Source: Atherix ibis
Taxonomy: Eukaryota; Arthropoda; Insecta; Diptera; Athericidae
DNA length: 64,000 bases
Assembly: GCA_958298945.1 (NCBI GenBank)
Contig: OY282606.1
Location: 48,993,920 to 49,057,919 of the forward strand
Reading direction: 5' to 3'
Each line of letters begins with the position of its first letter. Positions within the stretch are counted from its first letter, which is position 1. Made by a program: the position numbers and the translations under genes. Shown here piece by piece: positions 36,021 to 49,900 of this stretch. The notes under the pieces were generated by a model. That model had not been told where the DNA came from, did no database searches, and saw only the letters and a program-made list of their open reading frames with translations.

Positions 36021-36649
36021 CATTCGGCCTATACCAAACTTCCAGTTGACACGCTGTTGATGATTATGCTCGTAGTGCAATGAAGTGAAAGTACGAGTAA
36101 CACCCATCGGCATTTCTTAGCCTAATTCTATTTTAATAATTCTTGCAGGTATGATAAAGGGGCATCGATAATATTACGGAGGATCTTCAATTTTAAGGAC
36201 TTTTGAATATTTTATTGAACCCCAAATTGAGTTCCATAAGTCCAAATAGGTTTTCTAATTGCGTTGAATGTTAAAATTTTACTATTTATTGTTAATTTCG
36301 AGCGGTTGTTCAGCAGGTTATGTTTGCTATATAACGTAATTACGCTTACTAGCCAAAATTTAATAGATGACAAAATACTATGGAGCTATAAAACGCGTTA
36401 GAACACCAACATACTATCTCATGTCTTTATTTATATTATAGTATTTCCAATAGATAGTATTCCAATGAACTTAATAGTTGTTTTCCTTGTTTTCGATATA
36501 ATATTCGTTTAACCAAGAATGCACATAAATTTATCCTGAATCTTCTTTCGGACTTTCTGTGACACATTGAGAGTTTTTGTTGAACTGTTTAATATCAATG
36601 TGGAATAATCTTACTTATTTTTTCCTAGTCATTACTATCACCATCTATT

Positions 36650-37330
36650 TAAGAGAAAAGTAAATCAATATCTCTCCAGTTATTCAATCTAATATATTCC
36701 ACATGTGTGTTGTACCAGAACATGTTAGGGTTCTTCATAATTCCTTTCACTCAAATTATTTATAAGAAAAAGCTATTTTATTCTACAATATTATGTGCCT
36801 TTCAGGTTAATCTCTTCTATAGGTTAATTCATACGTATTCAGGGTATAAGGGGGTAGGAAGTCTTTGGGAGACTGAAAGTAATGTGAGGTCTGTTCAGTA
36901 CATTTAACTGATTCTATCCATCTCGCAAACCCAGTTTAAAGATTGTTGATGTGGTATTATAAACCAACAAATATTGCCGTATCATCAGCATAAGTAGGAA
37001 TGATAGTTTAAGAATCATATGGGGTATTATAGGTGTAAATATTATATAAAATGGGACCAATTTTCTTTCTGGAAGTTCAACTGAAATAGGATACTTTCCT
37101 CAGAATCCTACATTAGATGCTATTTAGAAATGATATCTGGAGAGATAATAATTCTTAATAAAATAGTTTACAAAAGGAAGGAAGCTCTTGATTCTTCGGA
37201 GGATTCCCATTATACTACAAGCAATCAACCGCATGGTAAATGTCTAAGAACACTTGGGTAACATTTTTTTCAATAACATTGTAGAATGTTAAAAAATGGT
37301 CTCCTAATTGGTGATAAGGAATAATGTTTT
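36650..37330 (-). pseudogene. Jockey-like reverse transcriptase relic (- strand)
   Basis: The minus-strand frame gives KLVPFYIIFTPIIPHDS and then TIIPTYADDTAIFVGL. The second contains the reverse-transcriptase catalytic YADD box (36972-36994). Upstream frames give degraded finger sequence. Stops and shifts are frequent. It may belong to the same family as the fragment at 27960. Confidence 0.7.
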
Positions 37331-37569
37331 TATCAACTAAAAATCTTTTAGATAAAAGTTTATTAAATTTTTTAACAGCGATTACTAAGAAACTAATAAT
37401 AATATATTTTTTTAAATTAGCAAATTAGAATCTATATTAAAACATTATTGGGCTTGTGTTAAGACGCTTGTATTCACCTCAAGAAAAGATTTTTAATACT
37501 AAGATCTTATATAAGAGAGATTGGCATCACTGGGAGTGATCTGGTAATGCTACAGACTTTTGAAAAAAC

Positions 37570-38045
37570 GACTGACGAAATTCTGACGAACGATGTGCCA
37601 TGAAACTTTATGTTAAGCTTGGTGAATCTAGTTTGAATGACAAACAATTTCAATTAGCCTATTGGAAATATTCCTTATCAAGAGCACAAATTTTTAGGTG
37701 GCATAAAGCATATTTGGTGGTCCTCGAAATTGGTAAAAATGTAGATTGTATTAGGCCTTTTATGAGGTTAGACCGTCTACCAATATTGAAACTTATAAAA
37801 AGTGAGTTAAACAGAGATGGAGTTTACTCTGTATCAGATATTGATTCAAGATTTGGGCATGTTATATGCCGAAATACCACCACCTCCACTAATGAGGTTT
37901 TGTCCGAAAATGTGGGATTGCTTTTGTTTTTTAACCACCTTTATTCACCTTATAAAAACGCTTACAAACATTATAATAGTAGAAGATTTACTATATATAA
38001 AAAATTGTTTTCTCAAATCTCTAACCGATTCTGTACTAAGGGTTA
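37570..38045 (+). pseudogene. SETMAR-type mariner N-terminal relic
   Basis: The 148-codon frame opening with MKLYVKLGESS continues AYWKYSLSRAQIFRWHKAYL. This is clearly the first helix-turn-helix of a SETMAR-type mariner transposase (consensus-like SRAQIFRWHKAF). Similarity then fades. No catalytic region is seen. Confidence 0.6.
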
Positions 38046-38079
38046 AAGTTTTAAAAAAAAGGAATCTCAAAAAAGTATA

Positions 38080-39010
38080 ATAAAAGTATTTTGTTTTAAT
38101 CAATAACGAAATTTAAAAAAAGAAAACAAGAAAAAATCCCAATGTTATGATCATTAACATGAATTAATTTGTAAACCTGGCTAATGGAATTTGGCATAAT
38201 ATGCAACGGCATGCACGGACAGGTGAAAAGTTTATTGTTCGCACGGAAATGCATTGATCGTGTTTAACACGGAGTTGGGAAAACCTACAAACTATCCGAA
38301 CAGGTACTCAGCTATTAATTAGTATGTACTTTAACTGAGGTGGTAATGGGAGAACTGCAGAAACTATTTTATGAATGGGAGAACTGCAGAAAGCTGGTAG
38401 ACACTGGAACAGGCAAGGACATTGTCGAAGTTTTTGGTAAAGTTTTGCTGTCGAGGTGCGCAGAAATTTCTCAGAAATTATATTGTAGTTGCATGCAAAA
38501 GTGCAATGAATTTGATATACGTGTATTTGTGGGGAATAGAAAGACAATGAATGGCCTGTGGTACTGTTTGCAGTGCTCAAATTACAACTGACAGTACTTG
38601 AAAAGGTCTAAACAGACTTCAACCAAAATGTTTACATATCAAACTTATTACATGCAATATTTCAAAACTTTTCGCTAAAGATGAATTAGCACCATCAGAG
38701 ATGACATGTGGATTTTTATATTAGAGATTTTTTTTTTCAAAAAATTATCTCCATTAGACTTATGAAAAAAAAGAGAAAAAAAATTAGTATTTTAAGTATT
38801 TTATTTTCGGAATTGGGATGAATTATGTTCTGTTGAAAAAACTTATTTTCAACATTTCCAAAATTGGATTTATTGTTCTGAAATACCTATCAGATTACGA
38901 ATATAATTCCAGCTACTAAAGATCTGAAAAAATCCGACTACTTTCGTAAGAATTAATTATCGATTAAACCAAAAAATATTATCCGTTTATGTTAAACCAT
39001 TAAAAAAAAC
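38080..39010. other. Intergenic, no recognised gene; local direct repeat
   Basis: AATGGGAGAACTGCAGAAA occurs twice at about 38344 and 38373. An 83-codon frame across this point (38340-38591) matches nothing I know. Confidence 0.4.
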
Positions 39011-39029
39011 TGCACCCGAGTTCCCTTGG

Positions 39030-39300
39030 GTTGCAGGGCGTGTCAAAATTATGGAAAATGAAGGCGGTGATCAGTTGGCTGGCGAAACTCTTACATCGAT
39101 CTCTAATATGCCACCCCCGGATAGCCATATACGTACAAAGTCAGACTGGACAAACCGTGAGAGATTTTCAGCATCTTGAAAACTCCACAAACCGTACCGT
39201 TCCAATCTTGTGGCCTTCGGCCCACTTTCGCAGAAATTTTATGCGAATGGCACTAAAAACCATTTCTGGATGGGTTGGATTCTTCTCATTACGGAGCTCG
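39030..39300 (+). pseudogene. Probable retrotransposon RNase H scrap
   Basis: One frame gives ENEGGDQLAGETLTSISNMP, like the NExADxLA end of an RNase H domain. A later frame gives ISGWVGFFSLRS. Less AT-rich than the flanks. Weak evidence. Confidence 0.35.
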
Positions 39301-39309
39301 TAGATCATG

Positions 39310-40149
39310 TAATTTTATTTCCAAGTCCCCTGTTTTACCAAATTTAAACCTTTTAAACCTAACAAGCTTAAGCAAATTCTAACTGATCTTGCATACCGAA
39401 AAAAATACCAGCTTCATTTAAGAAACTGGTATTGCCTACATACACCAAAATTGAAGTAGCCAAATGGCCTCATGTTACAAAGAAAACATATTAAATAAAA
39501 AAATATTGATGAAAAATCATACTTTCTCTTTCGATAGAGTTAATATCCGTTTGGATACGTTCCTTTATTTCATAAAAAAAAATCATATTTTTAGAATGAA
39601 TTTTGCTCGAACATATTTGCTGAGCTAATTAATCAATTTATATTGAGATATTACTTCAATCTAAGCAATTTAAATAAATTGCTTCAATTTATCTTATAAG
39701 TAGATTCATTTAATAAGGATAAGGTCTTTCATGATTTTCGTTTCTTGAGATAATTATAAAAGCACATTTTTTTAAGACTTTTCTCTAAAAGTTCAAAAAA
39801 ATTCTAAAAAATTGAAAAATATTACTTAAGTTTTAATTTATAGTTAGTAGTTTTTTTATTGAATAAATTGTTTATTCAAGTAATATTTTTTCATATTATT
39901 TTTTGTTTATGAAAACCCCTTTTCTATTTTTTTTTGAAAACATTTCTCTGCTATGCTATCAATTTCTAACATTCATAATGAGTATTTTAAAAATGAAACT
40001 AATAAAATATTATGTATTTGAATTGGCAATTAATAATTTTGTATTCGACAAAAATAAAACTAACACCATTTAAACACCCACCAAGACGATTATTCACTTT
40101 GGAGAAGGTTGTTGCTTCAAAAAGGATGAAAAATGACAATTTGAAAATA
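39310..40149. other. AT-rich intergenic, nothing recognised
   Basis: No feature is visible before the mariner at 40150. Confidence 0.45.
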
Positions 40150-41381
40150 CGAGAGTCGTTCAATAAGTCCTTAGAAAATCTAAGAAATTGCGCTCGTAGT
40201 GTCGGTAAAGATTTTTTTTTGTAAGAACCCTTATCGACAGGAAAGCTGTCAAAATTTTAGCTAGATCCATAGCGTAGGTCAATTTCTATCGTCGATTAAA
40301 GTTAACGACATTTATTTGTGCATAACAATGGAAAAAAGCGAGTTTAGGGCTGTCATCAAACATCTCCATTTGAAAGGTTTAAGCCCGAAAGAAATCAAAG
40401 CCGAGTTAGATGCAGTTCATGGCACATCTGCACCTGTGTTTGCGACGGTTTACAATTGGGTGAATGAATTTAAACGTGGCCGTTCATCCACAAAAGATGA
40501 ACATCGTTCAGGACGCCCACTTGAGGTGTCTACTCCTGAAATCATCGACAAAATCCACGATCTGATTTTGAGCGATCGGCGAATTAAAGTGCGCGAATTA
40601 GTTGAGGCCACGGGCATATCACAAGGTACAGTCGCTTCAATTTTGCATGAAAAATTGTCTGTGAAAAAAATTTCGGCAAGATGAGTGCCGCGTTTGCTCT
40701 CAGAGGAGAATAAGCGCAATCGTGTAGTGGAGTCTGAGGCTATGTTGGCACTCTTTCATCGCAATCCTGCCGAATTCCTTCATCGATATGTCACTGTGGA
40801 CGAAACCTGGATACACTTCTACACTCCAGAAACGAAGAGACAGTCATCACAGTGGATTTTCAAGGGTGAACGGGCTCCGAAGAAGGCAAAAACTGTGGCA
40901 TCGGCCGGCAAGGTGATGCCGGCATCATTTTTATCGACTACTTGGAAAAAGGAAAAACAATAGCAGGAGCGTATTACGCGTCGTTATTGCAACGGTTGAG
41001 CGAGGAAATCAAAGAGAAATGCCCCCATCTGAAGAAGAAAAAAATCCTCTTGCATCAGGACAATGTGCGTGTGCACACCTGCGCTGTTTCCATGGCCAAA
41101 CTTGTGGAATTGAGAATGGAATTTGACTATTTTCTTTTCCCCAATCTGAAGCAATGACTTGGCGGACGACGGTTCACTTCCAACGAGGACGTCATTGCTC
41201 AAACGAATGAGTATTTTGCAGAACTTCCGAAATCCTATTTTTTGGACGGGATAAAAATTTTGGAAAAACGGTTGGAAAAGTGTATAGAGCTAAAAAAAGA
41301 TTATCTTGAAAAATAAAATTTTTTTTTTTTAAAAAACAGTTTTTTTCCATTTTTTTCTAAGGACTTATTGAACGACCCTCG
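40150..41381 (+). mobile_element. Mariner with CGAGGGTCGTTC ends, copy 4
   Basis: A 1232-bp copy flanked by TA (40148-40149 and 41382-41383). Left ITR CGAGAGTCGTTCAATAAGTC, right read inward CGAGGGTCGTTCAATAAGTC. Two internal deletions shorten it. Confidence 0.93.
40328..41316 (+). pseudogene. Broken mariner transposase, copy 4
   Basis: The start is ATG 40328. A Trp-to-stop change (TGA) occurs in SAR*VPRLL at 40682-40684. A deletion after KVM removes the ATVFWDSQG segment and shifts the frame. A second deletion joins RMEF directly to DYFLF, losing [14 protein letters not shown] and so destroying the 34-residue spacing to the third Asp. A further stop follows NLKQ. Confidence 0.9.
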
Positions 41382-41389
41382 TAACATGA

Positions 41390-43780
41390 AATATATAATA
41401 AGTATAACAATACTTTAAAGATGTTTAATTTTTATTTTAAAGGATTTTCTTAACTATTTGTTTTCAATGACCAATAATACCATAAAATTTCCCATATTGT
41501 ACAAAAATCTTTAATTTTTATTTTATTCTTTTTAACGTTGTTGTTTTAATTTAATAAAATCTTATTGGTTAGATAATTTTCATATAAATTATTAGTATAA
41601 AAATACTAAGTAGTTTGGTTTAAATTAATTTTTATTTAAAAACGTTACAAATTGTTTTCTTTGAGTGACGCTTAAGGATTTATAGCGTGCGCCTACTCAT
41701 AATGCGAATTAAATTGGAATATAATTTTTTTACTATATTTTAACAAATTACTCACAAATACTAACAGATATACATACTAAGTTTTAAGTTATGAACATAC
41801 ATCAGAGAGTCATAGTTTGAAAAAAAATATAAATGAAAATTCTTCTATTCGAAATTATGAAATTTAAACGAATTCAACTTTTAGTCGTGTGCTTAATAAT
41901 ACCATACGCATTTACTATATGGTCCGTTTAGCCATCTACAATATAGAATACTAAATTTCATGTTGAAAATTTTAATTAATTGAACTAATTAAAAAAATCA
42001 CAAAATTACACATCTTCGAGACAGTTCCAAACTAAGACTATGAATTTTTAGTTGATAATTTTTTTATTCTTCTAACGTTTCATGTCCTCATCATTTATGA
42101 GGAAGCTTTTTTTACGACTCCTAAATACAAACAACATACGTGATTAAGTTTTTTTTATTTTGATTTTTTTTTTAAATTGCGTGTACTGCGACTTTTTACT
42201 TGCCCATCAACGGATAAACTAATTAGTATTATACTAAAAAAGGGCATGTCATGTGAAATTTGATTAATAATAATAGTATCGTGTGTTTATTTATTAAAAT
42301 GACATTTTTTTTTCTTATCATAAGTATGAATATTGCTTAACAAAATGGATCCATTTTCTATTGGCCCCAAAAAAAAATTATTTCCCCTTAACTACTCTTA
42401 CAAATATGGCCTGATTTAAATTTTGAAAAAAAAAATGTGAAAAAAACAAAATAATACTTATCATATCTAAACCACTTAAACTATGAATTATTGTTAAAGT
42501 TGTATTCTTTTAAGAAAAAATTATGGTTAAAATGTTATTCTTTTATTATTTAATAAAATACAATTTAAAATGAATTATTATCGAGAACAGAGTATGATAA
42601 ATATTGTATAATTTTCACCAAATGGTCTTTAAGCGTTACGTATCCTTATAAATGATGTGATATTATTTTTATTATTATTTTTTTTTCTTACAAATATTAA
42701 AGGCTATTGAAAGCAATCTGTAGAAGAATATAAATTTACAATGACCTACTTCCTTGTCAAATATGTTAAGAAAAAAATGGATGCCATTTTTATACATTAA
42801 TTAAAATATGAATTTTTTTCTGCTGTTAAATATGTCCTTTTTCATGAATGTACGAGTTTTTTTTCCAATTTTTTATAAGAATACTAAAATATTTATAAAA
42901 TAATTTTTATATTAATATCGGGAAGATTTCAAATGTTCTTGATAATTTTTCATATTTGAAACTAATTTTTCTTTGTTAATGTAACTTATATTATAGTTTC
43001 TTGACTGTAACTACATCCGTAATTTATAGTTAAATTTCACTCAAGCTATAAAATGTATAATTATAATAATAAGCAATTATCTTTTTTGAATGTCCAAATC
43101 TATTTTTGGAACTTTTTTATCTTTATTTTCTATGTAAGATATATATTTTTCTTTTTATCGGCATTGAGAAATAATTTTTAGTATTTAATTATATTTAATA
43201 TAAGTGAGTTTGCGTTAAGATATATATTAACTATTGCTTTCAGAATTTTAAAATTTCCATTACGAAAACTAGATGTCATTAATGGTAATATCTATAGAAA
43301 TATATATGCAGGTTGTTCGATTTATTGCCATTTGAAGTAAACGTGGCAGAATAAAATTACATATAAGTACATTTATGGAAATAAGACGTAGGTGCCTTTC
43401 CAGGACTTCTTTAAATCTTACACATATCGGCCGCTATTTGTCTCTTTTAGTTACTATTGTACATTACCACAGTTATATTACTGAACATTATAACCAGAAC
43501 AACGAACAACAGCTCTAGCATGTGTATTTTTCAAATATGTTTAATTTTAATAATATATCTAATTCAACTTGAAAGTTTGCAAATATCAGTTCTAAACCCG
43601 GCTGTAAAAGGAGAAAGGAAAGTCAAGTTTTAACTCGTCATAGAACAATACAGTAGACTAGCGGGCAACTATAGTTGCTGACCAATTAAAATTTTGGGAA
43701 TTTTCTGAGCAGGTTGGGCTTGCAGCTGATTCGTCTATTCTGTAAAAACAATTTTCATTAAAAAGCAGTACAAAGAATGC
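41390..43780. other. AT-rich intergenic, nothing recognised
   Basis: No ORF of note, no RNA gene and no repeat that I can name. Confidence 0.5.
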
Positions 43781-43899
43781 AATGGACAAAACCAATAGCG
43801 ATGTCCCGGCGAAAAAAAAATGCAAATTTTTTCATGGAATTGCTCCAAAATTATCCAATACTGCTATTTTTGAGAAGAGCAGCTATAATATATATAATA

Positions 43900-46400
43900 T
43901 TACACCTGTCATCCAGAACATCACATACTAGGAACTGGTTTCTTAGTTAGACAGAAAATGAGGCCTGATATTATCGGATTTACAGTGATAAATGAGAGGC
44001 TTTATATAAAACGTGTATGAAGAAAATAAATAACATCAGCCTTAAACCCTGCCGTTTCGGAAAAAGATGCCTTTTTCGAAAAGGTAGACTGAGATCCCGA
44101 CGCCTTTCCCACACTGAATACAAAAATCATGCTTGGGGAGCCCGTATTCAGGCGATACCAATGATAATATATTACGCATTCAAAGCTTGCATTGAATTGA
44201 AATGCTCGTTCCATGTACCTGATTGAAATGCTCGTTCGCGGCAAATGAAGTGCTCGTTCCACGTACCTGATTTATATGTACCTGGAACAAGCAGCGGCAA
44301 ATGAAATGCTCGTTCAATGTACCTGGAACCAGCAGCGGCAAATCAAATGCTCATTCAATGTACCTGGTTCGCACGGAAAGATATTCTTAAGACCAAATGG
44401 ATGTCTAGAGCCGGCAACACTTCCAACCATATTGATCACGTGTTGATTGAACGTCGATCTCTCTCGAATCTGGAAAATGTTAGAACAGGTAGGGGTGACA
44501 ACATTGACTTAAATTGCTACCTTCTTGGTGCAATGATCGAACCCGAATACCATCTTGGCCGATGAATAGAGGTGAGCAAAAGATTTGACTCAACGCGAGT
44601 GCCCAGCTAGATAAATGTATTCGTACAAAGATATTGAAATGGGCTGGAAAGTCTTGAAGGGAACTTTCAATGGTACGGTCGAAAAAGTACTATATACAAG
44701 ACGCAAAAAAAGTCGGATTGGCTGGTTTGACGATGATTGCAACCGAGCAACAGAACAAAAGAATGCTGTATATCCAGACATGCTAGATCCTCAGAGAACG
44801 TGGACACGCGCAGAGAATTATCGTGAATTGTGAAGAGCAAAGAAGAGGATTCACAGGCAAAAGAAAAAAGCTGGGACGAACAAACATGTCTGTTAGCCAT
44901 CGCGTCAGGTACCGCCGATTTATCTTGCTGTGAGCAGGATTAGACAATTTACACTGCGATACTCATCATGCCGCAGTAAAGAATGTGATCTTATTTCCGA
45001 ACAAATAGATATATTAAGGTAACATTAACAGTTCTAAGCATTAAGCAGTTAGAACATAAGTTGGAGGTACCGCCAAATAAATAAGAAATGCTACCGCTAC
45101 AAAGGATCGAAGAAACGACCAAATAAATTCGTCAACGAATTCATATACCAAACGGTTAATCAATGGTCCAAGTATGAGACAGCAAATCAATGCCCGACGA
45201 CTGGCACTTTGGAATTATCAGTCCCATCTCAAAAATGATATATCACATGGTTTAGCAATTATAGAGGTATTACGTTGCTGAGTACCATCTATAAGATATG
45301 TTTCGCTATCGTACTGAGAAAGTAAGGCCTATTCATGCAAAAAATTATTGCACATATCAGAGAGGTTTCACTGCAGGAAAATCAGCAACAGATGATGTCT
45401 TCTCTCTACCGCCACCATCTGTTCAACTTTAAGGCCGCTTATGATGGCATAGCCAGAGTTAAACTCTACACATCAACGAGAGTGTATGGCATCCCAGAAA
45501 AATTGATTAGACTAACTAGACTTATCATGACTACTGTGAGAGAAAAATTAAAAGCAGCCGAATTACTTTCAGAGTCATTTAATATCCACGATGGTCTCCG
45601 GCATGGAAAAGTACTGTCGTGCGTTGTGTTTAATCTGGTACTAAGAATAGCAATATGTGACTCAGAGGTAAGCATGGCGGATACCATCCTCATTAAATCT
45701 GCCGAATTTTAGAATACATCAATGACACCAATATTTAATCGTATGGCTTTCATTAGGATTAAACCGGCCTCAAAAAATCTTGGACTGCATATAAGTAAAG
45801 GCAAAATAAAGTACATGGTGGCAGCGTTAGTATCAAAGACATGACCAATTAGCCCTGGTCGTAAGCAAATAGGATATTTTTTTAAGAGTTAAATCATTAG
45901 GATCAAGGTTTGCAGCCGATAACAACATATAGGAAAAAATCGGCTGCACGGCTACGGCAGCAGACAGACCCTATTCAAGTCAGTCTAAATTATTGCCCCC
46001 AAAAATTGTTGACCATAGCATCGAAACTACTGTTGTACTAGTCTTGCCAGTCTTCATGTATTCTTCGGACTCTTGGGTTCTAAGCAAAAATCATTTCGAA
46101 CTCTTGTCCGCATTCGGGAGGAGGATACTTCGAAGAATTTTTCACTCCCTACATTCAGATGGCCGATTCCGGAGCTTTTTTGACAAGATCCTGGTAGGCT
46201 GAACAATTAATCCATATAGATAAGGAAGATCCTCTATTTATGGTCCCAGAAAAAGAGAGAGGGCCTAAGTCCGGTAGAGCGACGGCTTTGGGCAAGACCC
46301 AAAAAATATACTGAAAGACCGCAAAGTCGCCACGTCTGGAGTTCTTTGATTTAGCAGGCCTAGATCGGACTGATTTTGTACACTGATATTTTGGTTTAAA
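43900..46400 (+). mobile_element. RTE-like non-LTR retrotransposon relic
   Basis: Broken frames run in order. Endonuclease: RPDIIGFTVINERLY, KIMLGEP and NHIDHVLIERRSLSNLENVR. Linker: WFDDDCNRATEQKNA and KKRIHRQKKK. Reverse transcriptase: FKAAYDGIARVKLY, GIPEKLIRLTRLIMTTVR and DGLRHGKVLSCVVFNLVL. C-terminus: VFMYSSDSWVLSKNHFELL and GRRILRRIF. The layout and motifs fit the RTE/BovB-like group (apurinic endonuclease plus RT). Many stops and frameshifts. The 3' part shares sequence with bases 1-345 and 35840-36020. Confidence 0.8.
44197..44367 (+). repeat. Imperfect tandem repeat within the RTE endonuclease relic
   Basis: The core AATGCTCGTTC(A/C)A(T/C)GTACCTG recurs five times, at about 44201, 44227, 44248, 44304 and 44346. 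Some copies carry GCAGCGGCAAAT before it. The unit corresponds to the AAANxMLxQCTWF section of the endonuclease, so it is a local expansion of coding sequence. Confidence 0.75.
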
Positions 46401-46859
46401 GGAGTAAATTAAAACAATAAAGCTAAAATAATAGATCATTTTTATTAATTAAGTTAGATTAAACCATATCAAAATTATAAAATAACAAGGACAGTGTATT
46501 ATAACATTACCTCAGAGTCAAAAATTTACATTCTTTATAATATTAGTTATTATTTTTCGAATGTCTGGACTACAAAATTGATATTAAAAACGGTACTTAT
46601 TTGAAATTTTTCTAATTTTTGCAAGTTTTTTAAAACGTGAAGAGGACTTTCTGAAAAAAATAAAAAACACAGCTAAACAGAAAGCTTAACAAGTCTAATA
46701 AAAACATGCTTTCATAAAACATATTTTTATTAACATAGACTTGTTTTTAAGACCACACTTTTTTTGCATATAATGAAGATAAAGTTTTTTTTATTCAGTT
46801 TTTTTTTCAAAATAAATTTTATACAAAATCATTACTTTATTTTTTAGGAAATTACTGTG

Positions 46860-47370
46860 CAAACGTATCGTTTGCTAGTTGAAATTTTAGGGTAGTCATG
46901 CTCTATCGAATGGAACTAGTAAAAATTTGTTTCGACAATTTAAAGATGGACAAAATGATTTTATTTATGATGACCCCTGAAACCGTCCGAAACCATCACT
47001 AATGATCCTTATCAACTGCAGCTAATTAGATTGAATCGAGCTTTGACAGAAAAAAGGCCATAATGGAACGATATACCTGACAAGCTGATTCTGCTATATG
47101 ACAACACTAAGCCCCACGTTGTAAAACCTTTGTAGAATATGGGCAATATTGCTGCCAGATTTAGCTTTCCTTCTTCAGAGTTCCATTTGCTGTGGGCAAC
47201 GCAGTCGGCGCTTTTTAGAAAATAGTTAACTTCTCATGAAAGTATTGATAACTGGCTTGATAAATGGATTGAGTCAAAAGTAACAGAAATTTTCCTTTAG
47301 AGTATCCGGTTATTATCCAAAATATGGGAGAAAGTTGGAGCTTCCGATGAGGATACTTTGAATAAAATCG
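46860..47370 (+). pseudogene. mauritiana-type mariner relic
   Basis: Frames give QLQLIRLNRALTEKRP, then LILLYDNTKPHVVKPL with the second catalytic Asp in YDNTKPH, and finally SIDNWLDKWIESK and KIWEKV. This order and wording fits the C-terminal half of a Mos1/mauritiana-type transposase. The third Asp region is unreadable. It is degenerate, and no inverted repeats were found. Confidence 0.6.
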
Positions 47371-47399
47371 GTTTGTAATTTATTATACAAATAAAATAC

Positions 47400-49900
47400 A
47401 AACTTTGTCCAAAAAAATACTACAACTAATTTCCATACCTAATTTCATATAATTTTTTTTATAATTTTTGAAATTTTTTTTAAAGGTTGTCACTTAGTCA
47501 GGACTGACAGCCTTTAAAAAAATTTTCAAAAAAATATTTCAGAAACTTTAAAAAAATCTTCAACATTGCAGAAATATTTTTATAAATAGTGGATATCTTG
47601 TATTATATTCTACCATAATATGTAATAAAAGAAAATAATTTAAATAATCTTAATATTGGAAAGGTGAATTTTATCATGAAAAATGAGAAAAATTTATTTT
47701 TCCAAATAAATTTAAACCTATTTTTTGCTATTATTATAATTAAAATTTGTCGAAATTACTATGTTTGTGAATAGTAATAATTTTTTGGAAAAAATATGTG
47801 ATTTCATTAAATAATGACAAAAGTCGAGACTATTTTTATTAATAATTCATCATAAAGCTTATGTGCCATGTAGTACGTCGCCAGACAGACTAAAGATACT
47901 GAAGTTATTGACTTTGAAATTGGAGGACTAGAAATATGATACAAATGCTAGTAAGGGATGGTTATAAGTTCTTTTAGGATATATTAACATATAGAAGATT
48001 TTTTAGAATATGAGGAAACGATAAATATTCTACAAAAAGTATATTTACTTAAACAATTGTTTTTCTCTTAAAATACACATAAAAAGATTACATAATTAAA
48101 AGTTACAGTGGACATTTTTTACCATTTTATATTCATTATTTAAAAAAATTCATGTATTCTAAAAATTACTTTAAAATAATTCGTACAAAATCTATTATAG
48201 GTTTTTTATTATAAAAAATGGTGGCATAAAAATATTGATTTCTTGCTACCCTACTCCTATGCGGATTAATAGTTTATATTGACCCTTAATAATTATCGAT
48301 ACTATCTATGGAATATTTTAAGAAAGTTTCAATGATCTTGTTTTTATTATTATATTAGAGTATGTTTACCGGTGTTTGTTTGTTTTGTTTTTTTTTCTTC
48401 TTTTGTACTATGTATACTCAATAAAATTATAGACAGAATAGATAATACTGAGTAATAAATTCGCATGTCAATCGGTTAGACAAGATATTCCAAGTTGACT
48501 TGCATGTTAAGAATCCAAAGAAGACGATAAAGAAAAATTTTTTGATGGTAAAAAATCCCATTAATAGTGCATTGAAGAATATAATTTTTCAATAAAAAAA
48601 ACTTTTACAATTTCTAGAATAGTTTTATCCAATTAAAGAATATTGACCCGATTTGAATAGACTGTAGATCGGAAAATTTACAAATTATCGATTCGATTAT
48701 GTATTTATTTTAGTTATTATTATAATTTTAATTTTAATAAAATTTTAACCCTCTCTTATACAATATTTTAAGAACGAGTACAGCCACAACAATTCGAAAT
48801 ACAAATAAAAAAAATATATAAGAAAAATTATTGAAGAACTAACGTTAGCCAAATGATGGGAATGTTTTGTTACCTTTTTTCTCATCAACAAAAACTAAAA
48901 CGTTGCTATTAACGACGTAGAATATATTTAATATCTAAATAATATCGATTTTGGAAAATAGATAATAAAAAAAAGAAATAAATACAATATTTTACCCCAA
49001 ACCTCAATAAATAAAGGACTCATACTAGTATGTAGATAAGTATGATAGTATGTATGTATATACTATATATAAGTTTGTTTGGATACACCAACTAAGTATA
49101 ACAAATACAATAGAAAAATTTAAAAAAACCTAAACAGAATATTGACTGGAGTAGTTAGTCTTCAATAAATTTTGTTCACCTCTAATTTTATTGGACATCA
49201 ATTAGAAAGCGACCGACCTGAATATTAAATTTATTGTGCATGCAATATTTTAGTTATTTGTAATTTTAAATGTTCCATAGTCAATTTTAATGATTATCCT
49301 TTTCAAACACGCTTAAATAAAAACGGACTTTTCAATTTAAAATATGATTAATAATATTTAAAAAAGAAAACAAACAAAAAAATAAGTTAATCAACAAAAC
49401 CGAAATGAACTCAGTTTAAGGGTGATTTTTTTCGTTTAAAGCAGGAAAATTACATACTGTATGAGGGTGCTTTGATGAATTTAGTTTAATACTTTTCTAT
49501 TGCACTTATTCAACTATGTTTATTTTTATTTCCGAATACCCATTAAATATACTAGAATAATTTATTTTAAATTTTGCATATTAGATTTAATAAAATTATT
49601 TATTTAAGAATATCCTTGCTATACTGCACGTTTTACTTAGCAAAAGGCGTGATCTAGAAATAAAAATAGTATCATTGGTTAACTGTTTCCATTTGTAATT
49701 TATATAGTAGCAAAAACTGTTCTTTAAGTGGTTGTTTATAAAAAATTAAATCAATGAATAAATATATAATGAGGAATAGTTTTTACAATAAGTACTCCTA
49801 GTGAACAAAAAAAATAAAAATATCCTAGTGATTATGACAAGAAAAAAGAGAATATTCTCGAACCGTAAAACGCATAATGTTGACTGATAAGCTATAGTAA
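47400..49900. other. AT-rich intergenic, nothing recognised
   Basis: Long A/T runs with no coding signal. Confidence 0.5.
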
